Shown here in pieces: positions 11,113 to 22,400 of a stretch of DNA of 64,000 nucleotides. Position 1 is the stretch's first letter. Each line of letters opens with the position of its first letter. A program made the translations under genes and the position numbers. This DNA comes from Apteryx mantelli. Its lineage: Eukaryota > Chordata > Aves > Apterygiformes > Apterygidae. The notes beneath the pieces were generated by a model. The model had not been told where the DNA came from, did not search any database, and saw nothing but the letters and a program-made list of their open reading frames with translations. The stretch is taken from positions 1,126,001 to 1,190,000 of the forward strand of contig NW_027118693.1 of NCBI RefSeq assembly GCF_036417845.1, read 5' to 3'.

Positions 11113-12689
11113 ATACAGCCCCAAAAGCCAGGGTAGGCGTCAGAAGCAGAGCCACAGAAGAGCACGTGGCAGTGGGTTCAGGGGCACGGACATAACAAAG
11201 GAGCTGGCAGGCAAGACTGCCAATGGTTTCCTTGTGGTCCAGAGAAGTCCAGCAGTTTCTTCCCTCTCAGCACTGAGGCTTGGGCAGGAAAAGAGGTGAG
11301 CTTGTTAGTTGTTTGTAGGTTAGTTTCTGAGCTCTTGGGGCACATGCACTTACTCACAGTTGCGTTTGGTGTCCAATGATGTGACTTCCTTTCTCATCGT
11401 ACTGCACTTGCAGGGTGGAAGGGTGCTTTCTTTCCCCTTCAGATAAAGTCAGGACTCTTCTACAAGTCTACATACCACAAAAAAACCACACAGTTTCTCC
11501 CTGAACACAGCTGACAATATTTCTGAGGAGCAGCAAAACATCCAGCAAGCAAGCCAGAAACCAGACTAGCTGATGAGAGTGATACCTCACCTCCCCCCCC
11601 AATTGCTGGAGATACTACAAAAAAACAAACAAAAAACCCCCACACACCTAGGGTGTAAATGTAGGAGGAAATGTTTTCCCAGGACTTCTGCTGTCTCCAC
11701 TTGTCTGCAGTCCAGGAGAGGGACAAACAACTCCTCAAGTGTGATCATCTTGGAAGAGTCCAGTGATGAAGCTCCATCCCTTCCACAGTAAACACAGAAA
11801 CACCAGAAAACAATACTGACAGGTAACAGAAGATACAACTGGAAACGCAGAAGCCTTCTTCCACCCCTGAACACCCCACACCAAGATATTGACCCAAGAA
11901 AAAGACTGTCTGCTACAAGCAGCTGTCTAGCATGCTCACAACTCCAGCTTGAGCCATCCCCTTGCTCTTACATTAAGGAATGGCCTTTACTTCTCCAAAT
12001 GCAGCAATAAATCTTCCTGGGTAGCTTCACTTCCTCAAATGCTGTTATTTGCCAAGGCAATTCCAGACCACTGCTCCCATAGCAGAACAAAAGCAGAATG
12101 AACTCCCTGGCCCCAGACCCTGGCTTTATGTAACCCTAATCCCACCCACTGACCCACCCACAAGCCCTTGGAAGGGGAGGGGCAAACCAATGGCACCCAT
12201 AAATACACAGGGCTAGGCAGAAACAAGGCTTTTTCTTCCACTCAGTATCTAGAATGGAGAGCATAGAAAGGATAAACAGACCTCTTTGATGAAATGGACC
12301 ATCTACTTGGTTACTGAGACTTCATGTACTGTATCCATAATATCAGGAGATATGTTAACTTTTTACCCTAACTAGCACTAGCCTTTGCATTAAAAACTAG
12401 AAATCACTTCTGCTTATGCTTAGGAAGAAAGCTACAACATTCCACATAACCTATAAAGGGCACACTATACCACACTCCTGTAATTGGTTCAGGCCTGCAG
12501 ATAGCACAGCTGTTCTAGCAGGGCAGCATTTCCTGTAGGGTAAAGCAAGATATCAAAATAAACTCCTGGAACATGTATGCTTCTGTAATGTGAGTACTTC
12601 CAAAGACAGATGTTTCCTATATAGCACCTAGAGTAATTAGAAAAAGTGATTAGTGAGCAGAATGGGTAGATCTCCAGGGGGACACGAGC
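11113..12689. other. Intergenic, no supported gene
   Basis: Unique-looking sequence with no coherent exon set, RNA gene or mobile element that I can identify. A short A-rich/C-rich stretch (11610-11650) and small open frames are not supported by splice or protein features. Confidence 0.5.
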
Positions 12690-14670
12690 TCTGTTTCTCT
12701 AGATGAATGAGACACACAAGGAGACAAGAGGGGTGCTAAGAGGACTGGAGAACCAACACGGGGCTCTAGGGCACAAAAAAGGCTTCCAAAAGAGGTTCTG
12801 AAGGCACTAGAGGGGTCCTACAAGGTCTAAAGGGCCAAAACAGAGCTTGGGAACAAAAGGAAGGCTGAAAGAATAGTCCAAAGTAAAATAAAGGGGCTCC
12901 TCAGGGCTCTACAGGACAAACAGAGATCTGTGCAGAACAACAAAGCTCTAAAGAGGAATCCAGAACAGATCAGACATCTCTTATGGAGACTAGAGAGCAA
13001 CTAAAAGAAGCCAGAAGAAGACAACCAAGGCCTCCCAAGGGGCCCAGAGGAAAACAGGGGTGCTCAGGCAACTGAACGATGAAAAGAGCACTCTAGGGCA
13101 TAAAAAAGGCCTCAGGAACAATTCTGAGAACACTACAGAAGTCCTAAAGGAGCTAGAAACCAAAAGACAGCTCTAGAGAACAAGAAAGGCCAAAAGAGTA
13201 GTCCAGAACACCCTAGAGGGGTCCTAGGGGCACTAGATGGCCAAAAAAGTAAAAACTGGGGAGCAAGGAAGACCTCCAGAGGTGGTCTGAGGGGACAAGA
13301 GAGGTTCTGCAGGGTGTGCAGGGCCAGAAGACAGCTCTGGGGCACAACCAAGGTCTCCGGAGGGGTTCTGGGGGAACAAGAGGGGTTCAAAGGGGTCTAG
13401 AGGGCCAAGATAGAGCTCTGGGGCAGAAGAAAGCTGAAAGAGTAGTCCAGAATGCACTAGAAGGGTGCTAAGTGCTCTACACGGCCAAAACATCACTCTG
13501 GGGAACAAGGAAGAAACGTGGAAGGCTTCTGAGGAGACTAGAGGGTTCTGAAGGGGGCTGGGGGGGGCAGCAGACAGCTCTGGGGCACAACAAGCACCCC
13601 ACGGGGGGTTCTGAGCAGACCAGAGGGCTCCTAAGGAGACTACATGGCCAAGACATAAAAACAGGGCAACAGGAAAGATCTCCAGAAGTGCTCTGAGGGG
13701 ACCGAAGAGGTCCTATGGAATGTGGGTGGCCAAAAGAGGGCTCCGGGGCACAACAAGGACGTCAGGAGGGGTTCTGAGCAGTCTAGACGGGTCCTAAGGG
13801 GACACAAGGGTCACAAGACAGCTTTAGGGCATGACAAAGGCCTTTGGAAGGATTCCAAGGGGACTAGAGAGGTGCTAAGGGGTCTAGAGGGCCAAGAGAG
13901 GTCTGCAGGGGGAACTAAAAGGCCAAAGGAGGAGCCAAAGCAGAATAGAAGGCTGCTTAAAGGGGCTGGAGGGCCAACAGAGGGCTCCAGGGGATGAAGA
14001 AGAGCTCCAGAGGAATTCTGAGGGGACTGGAGAGGTACTAAGGGATCTAGAGTGCCAAGATACAGCTCTGGGAAACAAGGAAGGCCCAAAGTATAGTCCA
14101 GAACACACTAGAGTGCTCCTAATGGGACTAGATGGCCAAAAAATGAAAACTGGGTAACAAGAAAGACCTCCAACGGCGCTCTGAGGGGACAGGAGAGGTC
14201 CTATGGGATGTGGAGGGCCAAAGAGGGCTCCGGGGCACAACAAAGGCCTCCAGAGGAGTTCCGAGCAGACTAGATGGGCTCTAAGGGGACTCAAGGACCA
14301 CAAGACAGCTTTAGGGCATGACAAAGGCCTTTGGAAGGGATCCGAGGGGACTAGAGTGGTGCTAAGGGGTCTAGAGGGCCAAGAGAGGTCTGTGGGTGGA
14401 AACTAAAAGGCCAAAGGAGGGGGCCAAAGCAGAACGGACGGCTGCTAAAGGAGCTGGAGGGCCAACAGAGGGCTCCTGGGCATGAAGAAGGGCTCCAGAG
14501 GGATCCTTGTAATCTTGCAGGATCTAGAGAGAAACAAAGACTTCTTAAGGGACAAGAGAACAAATGTAGTGCCTTGGAGCACACCTAAAGGCAAATGGAT
14601 AGGTCCTGAGGGAACTAGGGAGCAAATGTGTGAGTCCTGGGGAGACAAGGGGGAAAACTGAAGATTCTGG
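12690..14670. repeat. ~81-bp minisatellite array, about 2 kb
   Basis: Degenerate tandem units contain, in order, 'ctctggggcacaacaaggc', 'ctccagaggggttctga', 'ggggactagagaggt', 'cctaaggggtctagagg' and 'gccaaaa'. Where aligned (14225-14390) the period is 81 bp, that is 27 codons. Units at the left end (12690-13100) and right end (14500-14670) are more diverged. Because the period is a multiple of three, frames stay open on both strands over parts of the array. The translation repeats 'APGHNKGL..SE.TR..LRGL' on plus. I regard it as a minisatellite, not a gene. Confidence 0.85.
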
Positions 14671-15558
14671 GGCATTAACTCACCCACCATAATCTTCCTG
14701 CTTGGATCCTGTCTCTTACCTCTGAGAAGTTGGCCTTTGCTTTCATTCCACAGGCAGCCGTCAGCTGCTGTGTAGTCTTGGCAGACAAGTTGGGGATCAC
14801 TGCCCAGGCAGTCATGACCTGCAACACCACATGCTCAGAACAGTTCTCAGGAAGTCATGCAGATTCATAACCTGAAGGGCAAAAAGCAAATATCTCTTAA
14901 GAACAGTTTTTATTTCATCATAGGAGCAATTTTTCCCTCTCTTCTCCATTGTACTGCCTCTAACAACACATCTTCCTCATCACCATTTTCCCTCATTACT
15001 TCTACTCTTCTCAGTTGCCCCTGTTGCATCTCAGTTGCATCTTAGTCCTCTAAAGCAGCTGTTTCTCATCCGCATGTACTTTCATTTCCTGTCACCGATT
15101 CCCCTTCCTGTTTGTCCTATAGCAGGCAGCCGAGACGCCCTGGCCTGGTGTTTAGCCGCACACCCCTTTTGCTCTGGCCAGCAGCTGAGACAGAGCAGAG
15201 GGCAGGAAGAAGGGTGGATCTGAACAGAGTAGACCTGGGCACCGAGCAACACAGAAGCAGCAGCAAGGCATCAAAGAGATCGTATCTTTGTAAAGAAAAT
15301 ACTTATAGTTCCAGGTCCTTAGAGGCAACTGGGGATTCTCTGTATCCGTGCCCAGGCCTCCTGCAGGCTCTTTCCGCATGGTTAAAGGTACCTGAATGCA
15401 GTGACCTTGGGAGGCAGTGACACAGTGTCCCTGGGGCTGCTGTGGGGTACCTGTGGCTGTTCCAGGGTCTCTCAGGCTTTTCTAGGGTCCTTGGAGAGAA
15501 ACAGTGCTGATCACATTTCCTTGAGGACTTTCCCTTGTTATAGGTAAACGTGACAAAT
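14671..15558. other. Intergenic, no supported gene
   Basis: No exon chain, RNA gene or repeat family is recognisable between the 81-bp array and the LTR. A few short open frames have no supporting splice sites. Confidence 0.45.
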
Positions 15559-16073
15559 TGACAACCACTCGGGCCGGGTTGCATAAATTCCAATTTATAA
15601 AATAATTGAGCAAGTCACAAGTAAGCAAAACAGCGCTGGGCGGCCGGGGGGGAGTCTCCTGCTCCACCAACGGCACGCACAACCCCCCCTCACAGTCTCC
15701 TTATATGTGATTCCAGTTCCGGGTATACGGGGCACCTCCTGTAACTTCTGCGGTTGCGCCGGCTGTTGCTAGGGGGTCTTCTTCAGCCCTCTGGTGGTCG
15801 TGGGGATGAAGGCTGGAGTCTTCCTCTGCATTGTGTGCCATATTAGGCTATCTAAACTAACATTGCCGCTTCGCTAGCTCAGCTCAATTTTCTCAGGCAG
15901 GGTACATGCCCCCCCCCCACAGGCTGTAGGATGTTCCCACAGATGTTCCCAAGGCTGTTTCTCGCTGATGTAACAAATTAGTACATACCACAATACAAGA
16001 TGTTCCCAAGGCTGTTTCTCACTTTGATGCAACAAATTAGCACATATCACACCCTTGTGCTGCATAACAGGAC
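15559..16073 (-). mobile_element. ERV LTR with duplicated U3 element
   Basis: On the minus strand this runs from 'TGTCCTGTTATGCAGC' at 16073 to '...GTGGTTGTCA' at 15559, giving TG...CA ends and 515 bp. The U3 side carries a direct repeat of about 60 bp: 'gatgttcccaaggctgtttctc' occurs twice on the plus strand at about 15941 and 16000, each followed by 'gatg(t/c)aacaaatta'. A TATA-like 'CATATAAGGAGAC' lies near 15705-15693. A run of 10 C on the plus strand is at 15911. No internal retroviral genes adjoin. The outer boundaries are inferred from TG/CA only. Confidence 0.6.
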
Positions 16074-16450
16074 AGCTCTGCACCGAGCCCTCCCAGTGCT
16101 GCTGCTCCTCATAGCTGATGCCTAACTAGCCTCAGTTCTGAGCAAAGCTATGACTACCAGTCCACACAGGCCCTCAGACTCTCCTTGCCCTCCCCGTTAC
16201 TGAGAGGAACAGTCCCAGCCCCTGGGGACAACCCTGCCTGGTCACACCAGAGATGGAAAACACTTCCTGTCCTGTACCACCAGGGAAAAATAGGGAAATT
16301 CCACTGTCCCCGATGACCTACGGGGACTCTCGCATGAGCGAAACATGTCCAGTAAGGACCAAACACAACAGGCCACTGCTGCGGGGCGGAGAAGGCGCAG
16401 GCACCTGCAACTACAGCTACTGGCCTGCCACAGAGCACAACACGGCCGGC

Positions 16451-16692
16451 ACAACATGGTCTCCCAGAAGCCCAGGATGGGAAGACTACACTTCCCAGCA
16501 TGCCCTGCAGAGTTAAAATGGCCACCGGACAAACCATTGCCAAAAGACTATACCTCCCAGCGTGCCGTGCAGGCTAAAATGGCCGCCCGGAAGCCTGATG
16601 ACAGAAGACTACTACTCCCGGCATGCCGTGCAGGCTAAAATGGCCACCCGGAAGCCCAGTACTGGAAGACTACTGCTCCCGGCATGCCGGGG
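16451..16692 (+). promoter_or_regulatory. Tandem ZNF143/THAP11-type promoter array, four motifs
   Basis: Four 24-bp motifs lie at 16485-16508, 16547-16570, 16608-16631 and 16669-16692, spaced 62, 61 and 61 bp. The first reads 'actacacttcccagcatgcc', close to the ACTACAATTCCCAGCATGCA-type site (SBS2) bound by ZNF143 (Staf) with THAP11/HCFC1 at vertebrate promoters. Copies 2-4 keep the ACTA, CTCCC and GCATGCC/GCGTGCC cores with small changes. Between the motifs each unit carries 'taaaatggcc(g/a)cc', similar to a YY1 core. The array is immediately upstream of the first recognisable exon of the ARHGAP20-like gene (from about 16764), so it is a likely promoter, possibly bidirectional. Confidence 0.65.
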
Positions 16693-16763
16693 GGGTGTAG
16701 CACTCCGTGAGGTTTAACCCTGTGGCGACTCCGTTCCATCCCGCCCTTTTCCCCCGCCCCTCC

Positions 16764-19297
16764 GCCCGCCCTCGGGACCCCTCAAGCACTGGGTGCCTCT
16801 CAGCGACCTGTGGGTGCTGTGTGGGAAGGACGAGGCAGCGTGCGGCTGTGAAGATGAGGAGGACGTTTTTGGCCTCAAATGCACCAATTCCCTCGTCCTG
16901 GTCTGGACCACCAAGGTCTGCGTGGTCACCTTCCGGTGAGTCTTGGGGGCGCGTCCAGGGCTGGGGGGGTGCAGGGCACCGTGCTCGCCTTCAGTCCTCT
17001 CCGGGCTTGCTGGGGCTCAGCCCCGGCTGCGGCAGAGAAAGCAGAGGCCCCGCTGGGCTTTCAGACGCACCCACGGGCACCTCCAGGCGTGCACAAGCCA
17101 CCCGCCACTGCCGCCACGACCCTGCAGCTCTGCTCAGCCCAGCGACACTGTGGGGGGACACCGAGCGGGGGCTCTGCTGCATGGCGGTGTGGAGCGGTGC
17201 CAAGCAGGCCAGCTGTGTCTGGGGCCCTGTGCCACTCCCCAGCAGCAGCAGCAGCAGCAGCAGCAGGAGCGGGCTCTGAGGCTGTTTCTCCTTCTCGCTG
17301 CAGGTCGCAGGAGGTGAAGGAGCGGTGGCTGAACACCATGCTCAGGTGAGCCCTGCCGGGGAACTCAGCCTGCCTGCGGCGGCGTCAAGGCTGCAGGCGG
17401 TGCAGAGCTGCCGGGGCAGCTGCCTGCAGCACAGCAGCACGGGAGGTGGGGGAAAGGGACGCCGCCTGCGCGGGGCAGCTCTGGGGCCGAGCGGCAGCAG
17501 CTGCTTCGCCTTGGCACGGCAAACGAACAGCAGCACCCTGGAGCTGGCCCCACAGCTCCTGGCTTGCGTGGATGGGGAGCCCGAGCTGCCGCTGCCCCTT
17601 TCCCGACGCAAGAGGCCCGGAGGCAGCGGGGCCGGGGGCGCTGCAGAGCGCTGCTGCCAGCCAGCGCCGCACGAAGCTCTGTTGTGCCAGGGTGGCGTGG
17701 GGGTGCGGGGCTGGTGTCGGGGCTGCGAGCAGAGGGGGCTGCCTGTGACCGAGCTCTGCCTTCGTCCCTGCGCTGTGCCCAGGCAAAGCCCAGGAGCCCA
17801 GGAGACCCGGCTCAGCCGCCTGCCCTGCCTTCGGCTCCTCATCAAGTCCGTCGGCTTCGACGCTCCCGTAAGTGTCCCGGGGGTTTCCGCTGCGCCCCGA
17901 GCGCCACGGGGCTTTGGGGAGGGGCCCCCGCCACCAGCTGCTCACGTGGCTTCTCTGCTCTCTTGCCTAGTCGGGGTCGCCGACTGCCCGCAGCGTGGAG
18001 GCCTTGACTGTGGCGGAGGTGAGTAGGGGCTGCCTCTGCCCCGGCCCTGGCTGGGTGCTGGCGGGAGGCATCGGAGCTTCGGGAGGGCACGTGGCAGGGC
18101 CCGAAGCCCTGCAGACACCGGTCGGTCGCTGCTGCATGGGGCCATTCCTGCAGCCCAGCATCTCCTCCACAGGAGTGTGATGACCTCGGCTCTTCGCTGC
18201 AGCTGCTCACAGCTCTCTGCGTGCCTGAAGCAGCTCCGGAGGCACCCGAGCACACGGGCAGCTCCGCAGGTAGGACGATGCACTGAGCATTGGCACCGAG
18301 CAGGGCTGCTGGTGCCAGTTGTGCAGCTGGAGATCGCAAGGCGCCTGTGGCCATGCCGAGGGGGGCAGAGGGCTCGAGACCTTCTGGCAGTGCTTGCCTC
18401 CTGCCACACTTCCCAGAAGTTCACAATGACAAGACTCACTGCACAAAAGGCATCGCACGTGCTGAACCTCTGTAGCCCTCTGCTCTTCACAGCGCTGCTC
18501 ACTAGGGACTGCAGCTGCACTCCCCGGGCAGGATAGTGCCCCCGCGGGCACTTGGCTCTCCTCCTGAACTGCTCCTCACCTCCATAGCTGCTAAGGTTGC
18601 CCCTTGCCATGTGCCATGTGCCATGTGCTATGTGCAGGGCTGCGTGCTCCCACCGGGAAAGTGCCCTTTTGGCCCTTCAGAGGCCCAGGAAAAAGGAGCT
18701 GACAGCCTCTTTCTCCCCACAGCACACCCAGGTGCTGCTCTGGAGGACGCCTCTGCCCTCCACAGCCCAGAGGCTGAAGCTGCCTGCGGCCCCCCAACCG
18801 CTGAGACGCAGCAGCCCAGAGGCAGAAGCCCCAGCGGGAGGCGCAGAAATGCCTCTTGCGTCTCTGCTCCTCCACTGCCTGCTCAGAGCAAGGAGCTCGG
18901 CATGCTGCGCAGGAGCCTCTCGGAGGCAGCCCTGTCCTTCCCGGGCCGCTGGCGAGGCTGCAGAAGGCGTCAGAGGGGCACCAGCTGGGCGCCCAGTGTT
19001 GCGGATGGTCAGCAACAGCTGGGCATGGAGAAGGGGGCCCTGGAAAAGCCACCTGCCATGGAGGCGGCACCACTCTCGGCTGCCTCTGCACCCGCACCGT
19101 CCTCCAGGTGCTCCCTGGAGAGCTGCCGGGCTGCTTCGCAGGGCCCCTCCATAAGCCTCCTGGGAGCTGCTGCCATTCCCGCTTGCTGCTTGCCGGCGGC
19201 GAGAGCTGCGAGAAAGAGAAGGAGACGGAGGAGGAGACAGAGAAGGAAAAGAAGAAGGAGAGAGAGAAGGAGAAAGAGGGAGACAAAGAGAAGGTGA
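16764..19297 (+). CDS. ARHGAP20/TAGAP-like gene, PH and RA parts only
   Basis: Exons: about 16764-16935, 17304-17345, 17783-17867, 17971-18018, 18173-18269 and 18723-19297 (stop at 19295). All five introns are GT-AG and every junction keeps phase. Exon 1 plus 2 reads like the second half of the PH domain of Rho GTPase-activating protein 20: 'LKHWVPLSDLWVLCG', then 'SLVLVWTTKVCVVTFR', then 'SQEVKERWLNTML' with the conserved Trp of the last PH helix. Exon 3 ('LPCLRLLIKSVGFDAP') looks like the start of the Ras-association domain. The RhoGAP domain that should follow, with its arginine finger, is not visible. The last exon instead encodes a Ser/Pro/Ala-rich tail ('MLRRSLSEAALSFPGRW') ending in an Arg/Lys run read from the polypurine repeat. 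The PH N-terminal half and the start codon are not found. It is either a truncated family member or a pseudogene without obvious disabling stops. Confidence 0.65.
17240..17266 (+). repeat. (CAG)9 microsatellite in intron
   Basis: Nine uninterrupted CAG units lie in the intron just before exon 2 of the ARHGAP20-like gene, close to its acceptor at 17304. A (CTG)9 tract of the same length is at 22512-22538. Confidence 0.9.
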
Positions 19298-22137
19298 AAG
19301 AGAAGGCGAAAGAGAAGGAGAAGGCGAAGGCAAAAGCAAAGGAGAAGGAGAAGAAGAGAGAAAGAAAGAGAAGGAGGAAGAGAAAGGGAAAGGGAAGGAG
19401 AAGGAGAAGAAATGGAGAGCAAATAAAGGGAGGAGAAAAGAAAGAAAGAAAAGACATGGAGAGAAAACCAAGAGAAAGAAAAGAAATGGCGTAAAAAGAA
19501 ATGGAGAGAAAAGAAAGGGAAAGAAAAGGAAGGGGTAGGGCAAGAAAGTGAAGAGAGAAAAGCGGGGAGAAAAAAGGTGTAGAAAGGAAGGGGGAGAGAA
19601 AAGTGAGGGCAAAAAAGGGGGAGAAAAGGGAGAAGAAGCAAAGGGAGCAAAGAAGATGGAGCTAAGAGAAGAGGAGAAAGAGGAGGGAGAAAAGGAAGAG
19701 GGAGAAAAAAGGAAGAGGGAGAAAAAAGGGGGGGGGGAGAAAGAAAGGGGAGCAAAAGGGTGAAAAAAGCGGCCAAATGAAGGGGTGCTAGAAAAGGGGA
19801 GGAAAGGGAGAGGGAGAAAAGGGAAGAAGAAGAGAGGGGGAGAAAAAGAGTGAGAAAAGGGAGAAGAAAAGGAGGGGAAGGGGAAATAAGCAAGAGAGAA
19901 GCAAAGGGGGACTAAAAAAGGAGGGTGGAAATGGGAGAGAAAGGGGAACAAAGAGAGGAGGAAGAAAGGGGAGAAAAAAGGAGGGAGATAAGCAAGCGAG
20001 GGAAAAAATGGAGAGAGAAGAAGAAGGGAGAAGAAGGGGGAGGTAAGAAAGGGTGAGAAAAGAGGTGTCAGGAAAAAAGGGGGAGAAAAGAGTGAAGAGA
20101 AATGGGGAGAAAAAGCAAAGGGAGAAGAGGAGAAAAAAGGGGGAAGAAAAATGGGGAGAAAGGAGGGGGAAATAGCAAAAAGGCGGGGGGGAGAAATAAA
20201 AGGGGGAGAAAAGAAAGGCAGAGAGAAAAATGAGGAGAAAAAAGGGGTGGGAGAGGGGAGCTAAGAAAAGAGGGAAGAAAAGAGGGGAAGCTAAAAGGGG
20301 AGAAAAGCGGGGAGAGAGGCAGAGCAAAAAGGGGGGAGAGAAAAAAGGGGGAAGGAAAAAGGGTAGGAAAAGAGGGGAGAGAAAAAAGGGGGAGAAAGCC
20401 TGAGGAGGAAAAAGAGGGAGAGAAAAGGGAAGAGGAGAGGGGAGAGGAAAAAGGAGGAGGGGCAAGGGGGCAAGAAGCGGAGGGGAAAGGGCAAAGGGAG
20501 AAGAAAGGGGGAGAAAGAAGGGGGAAGGAAAAGGGGAAGGAAAGAAGGGAAAGGAATAGAAAAAAGGGGGAGAGAAATGGGAGAAATCAAAGGGGTAGAA
20601 AAGGAAGGCAGAGCAAAGACAGGGAGAAAAAGGGGGTGGAAAGGAGGAGCTAAGAAAAGAGGGAAGAAAAAAGGGGAAGGAAAAGGGGTAGAGAAAAAGG
20701 GGGAGAGAAATGGGAGGAAAAGGGGAGAGAAAAGGGGGAAGAAAGAAGGGGGGAGAAAAGAAAGCAGGAGAAAAAGAGGGGGAGAGAGAAAGGAGGAGGA
20801 AAGGGTGAGAGAAAAAGGGGGAGCAAAGAAGAGGGGGACCAAAAGCAGGGGAGAAAAGGGGGGAGAAAAAAGGTGGGGAAAAATGGAGAGAAAAGAAAGG
20901 AGGGGAGAAAAAGAAGGGAGATAAAAGGTGGAGAAAAAAGGGAGGGAGGGAGGGAGGGAGAAGGGGGAGAGGAAAAGGCGGAGAAGAAAGGGTGAGAAAA
21001 GCGGGGAGAGAAACGGGGTGAAAAAAAAGGGGGGAGAAAAAAGGGAGAAAATAAGCGAAGGCAGAAGAAAAATGGGAGACAAAGGGGAGGAAAATGGTGG
21101 GAAAGGGGGAGAAAAGAAAAGAGGGAAGAAAAGAGGGGAAGATGAAAGGGGAGGAAAAAGGGGGAGATAAGAAAGCAAGAGAAAAAAGGGGGAGAGAAAA
21201 AAGAGGTAGAAAAAAATGGAGAAAAGAATGGAGAAAAAGGGAGAGAGGGAAAAGGGGGAGAGCAACTGAGGAGAAAAAAGGGGGAGAAGAAAAAGGGGGA
21301 GGAAGGGGGAGAAAAGGGGGGAGAAGAAAAGGGGGAGAAAGAAGAAAGGGAGAAAAAAGGGAAGAAAGAAGGGGGAAAAGAGGGGGGGAGGAAGAGAAAA
21401 GGGGGAGAAAAGAAAGGCAGAGAAAAGGTGGGGGGAAAGGGGGGCTGGAAAGGGGGAGATGAGAAAAGAGGGAAGAGCAAAGGGGAAGAGAAGGGAGGAC
21501 AGGAATGGGAGAAAAAAGGGGGAGAAAAGGTGGAGAGGAAAGGGGGCAGGAAAGCAGGGGGAACAAAAAGGGAGGAGAAAAAGGTGAGGAAAAATGGGGA
21601 GAACATCAAAGAAGGGAGAAAAGGAGCTAAAAGGGGGAGAAAAACGGGGGGAAGGGGGAGAAAAGAGGGAAGAAAAGGGGAAGAAAAAGTGGGAAGAGGA
21701 GAAGGGGGACAAAGATGGGAGAAAAAAGGGGGAAGATGATAAAAGGGGGGGAAGGGAGGAAAGGTGAGAAAAAAAGGGAGGAGAAGGGAAGGGAAAAAAG
21801 GGGAAGAAAAAATGGGGAGAAGACCTGGTGAGAAAAGCGGGGAGAAAAGAAACGGGGAGATGAGCAAGGCGGATAAGGGGGGAGATTAGCAAGGGGGAGA
21901 TAAGGAAGCAGGGAGAAAAAGGAGGGGAAGAGAAGGAGGGGAAGCAAAGGAAGGGGAAGAAAAGCGAGGGAAGAAAAGAAAGGGGCCAAAGAAGAAAGGG
22001 AAAAAAAGGACAGGGAAAAGGGAAAGGAAAGAGAAAAAAGGAAAGACAAAAGGAAAGACAAAAGGGACGAAGGAAAGGAAAGGAAAAAGGAGAAGGTAAA
22101 AAGGAAGGAAAAAAAGGAAAGAACAAAAAGGAAAGGA
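19203..22137. repeat. Polypurine (G/A) tract, about 2.9 kb
   Basis: Over nearly 3 kb the plus strand is almost entirely A and G, built from degenerate blocks such as 'gggggagaaaagaaagggg' and 'gagaaaaaaggggg'; only scattered C and T interrupt it. The minus strand is correspondingly C/T, which creates very long Ser/Pro/Phe/Leu open frames (up to about 600 codons) that are artefacts. The tract starts inside the coding end of the ARHGAP20-like last exon and stops at a C-run (22143). Such tracts can form triplex (H-) DNA and are prone to replication and assembly errors. Confidence 0.95.
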
Positions 22138-22149
22138 ACCCCTCCCCCC

Positions 22150-22400
22150 CCCCAACCCCGCCTTTGGCGGCATCCTCATCCCCTTGTAAGAGCGGGAACC
22201 CTGCCGGGACGGGCAGTGTGCTTCTACCTGTGGGAACTTGTCTGTGGTTAGCACTGACCTCCCCGTTGAGGGCCCCGGGGAGCCTCGGACCAGGAGCAGG
22301 GGGACTTTGGATTTACGCCCGTGTAACTTCACTGCAATAAAGCCCTTTTCCGCAGGACGATTTGACGGCTCCTTGTCTCTCCCTGCAACACTCGGGCGCC
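22150..22400. mobile_element. LTR/primer-binding-site remnant, orientation uncertain
   Basis: On the plus strand, AATAAA at 22336-22341 followed by 'gcccttttccgcagg' and a TC-rich stretch ending '...ccctgcaaca' at 22390 looks like the R-U5 end of an LTR. On the minus strand, 'GGAGGACA' + TT + 'TGGCGCCCGA' (about 22408-22391) looks like an LTR end followed by a tRNA-Lys primer-binding site. Both readings share the same bases, so only one can be right. No gag sequence is seen on either side. Confidence 0.45.

Noticed and set aside
16251..16640. Plus-strand frames of about 90-100 codons across the ZNF143-type array
   Set aside because: They follow the 61-62-bp repeat, lack protein character and overlap what is better explained as promoter DNA.
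19788..22126. Open frames of about 590 and 610 codons on the minus strand
   Set aside because: They are pure Ser/Pro/Phe/Leu strings produced by the polypyrimidine strand of the GA tract; stops are absent because of base composition, not selection.
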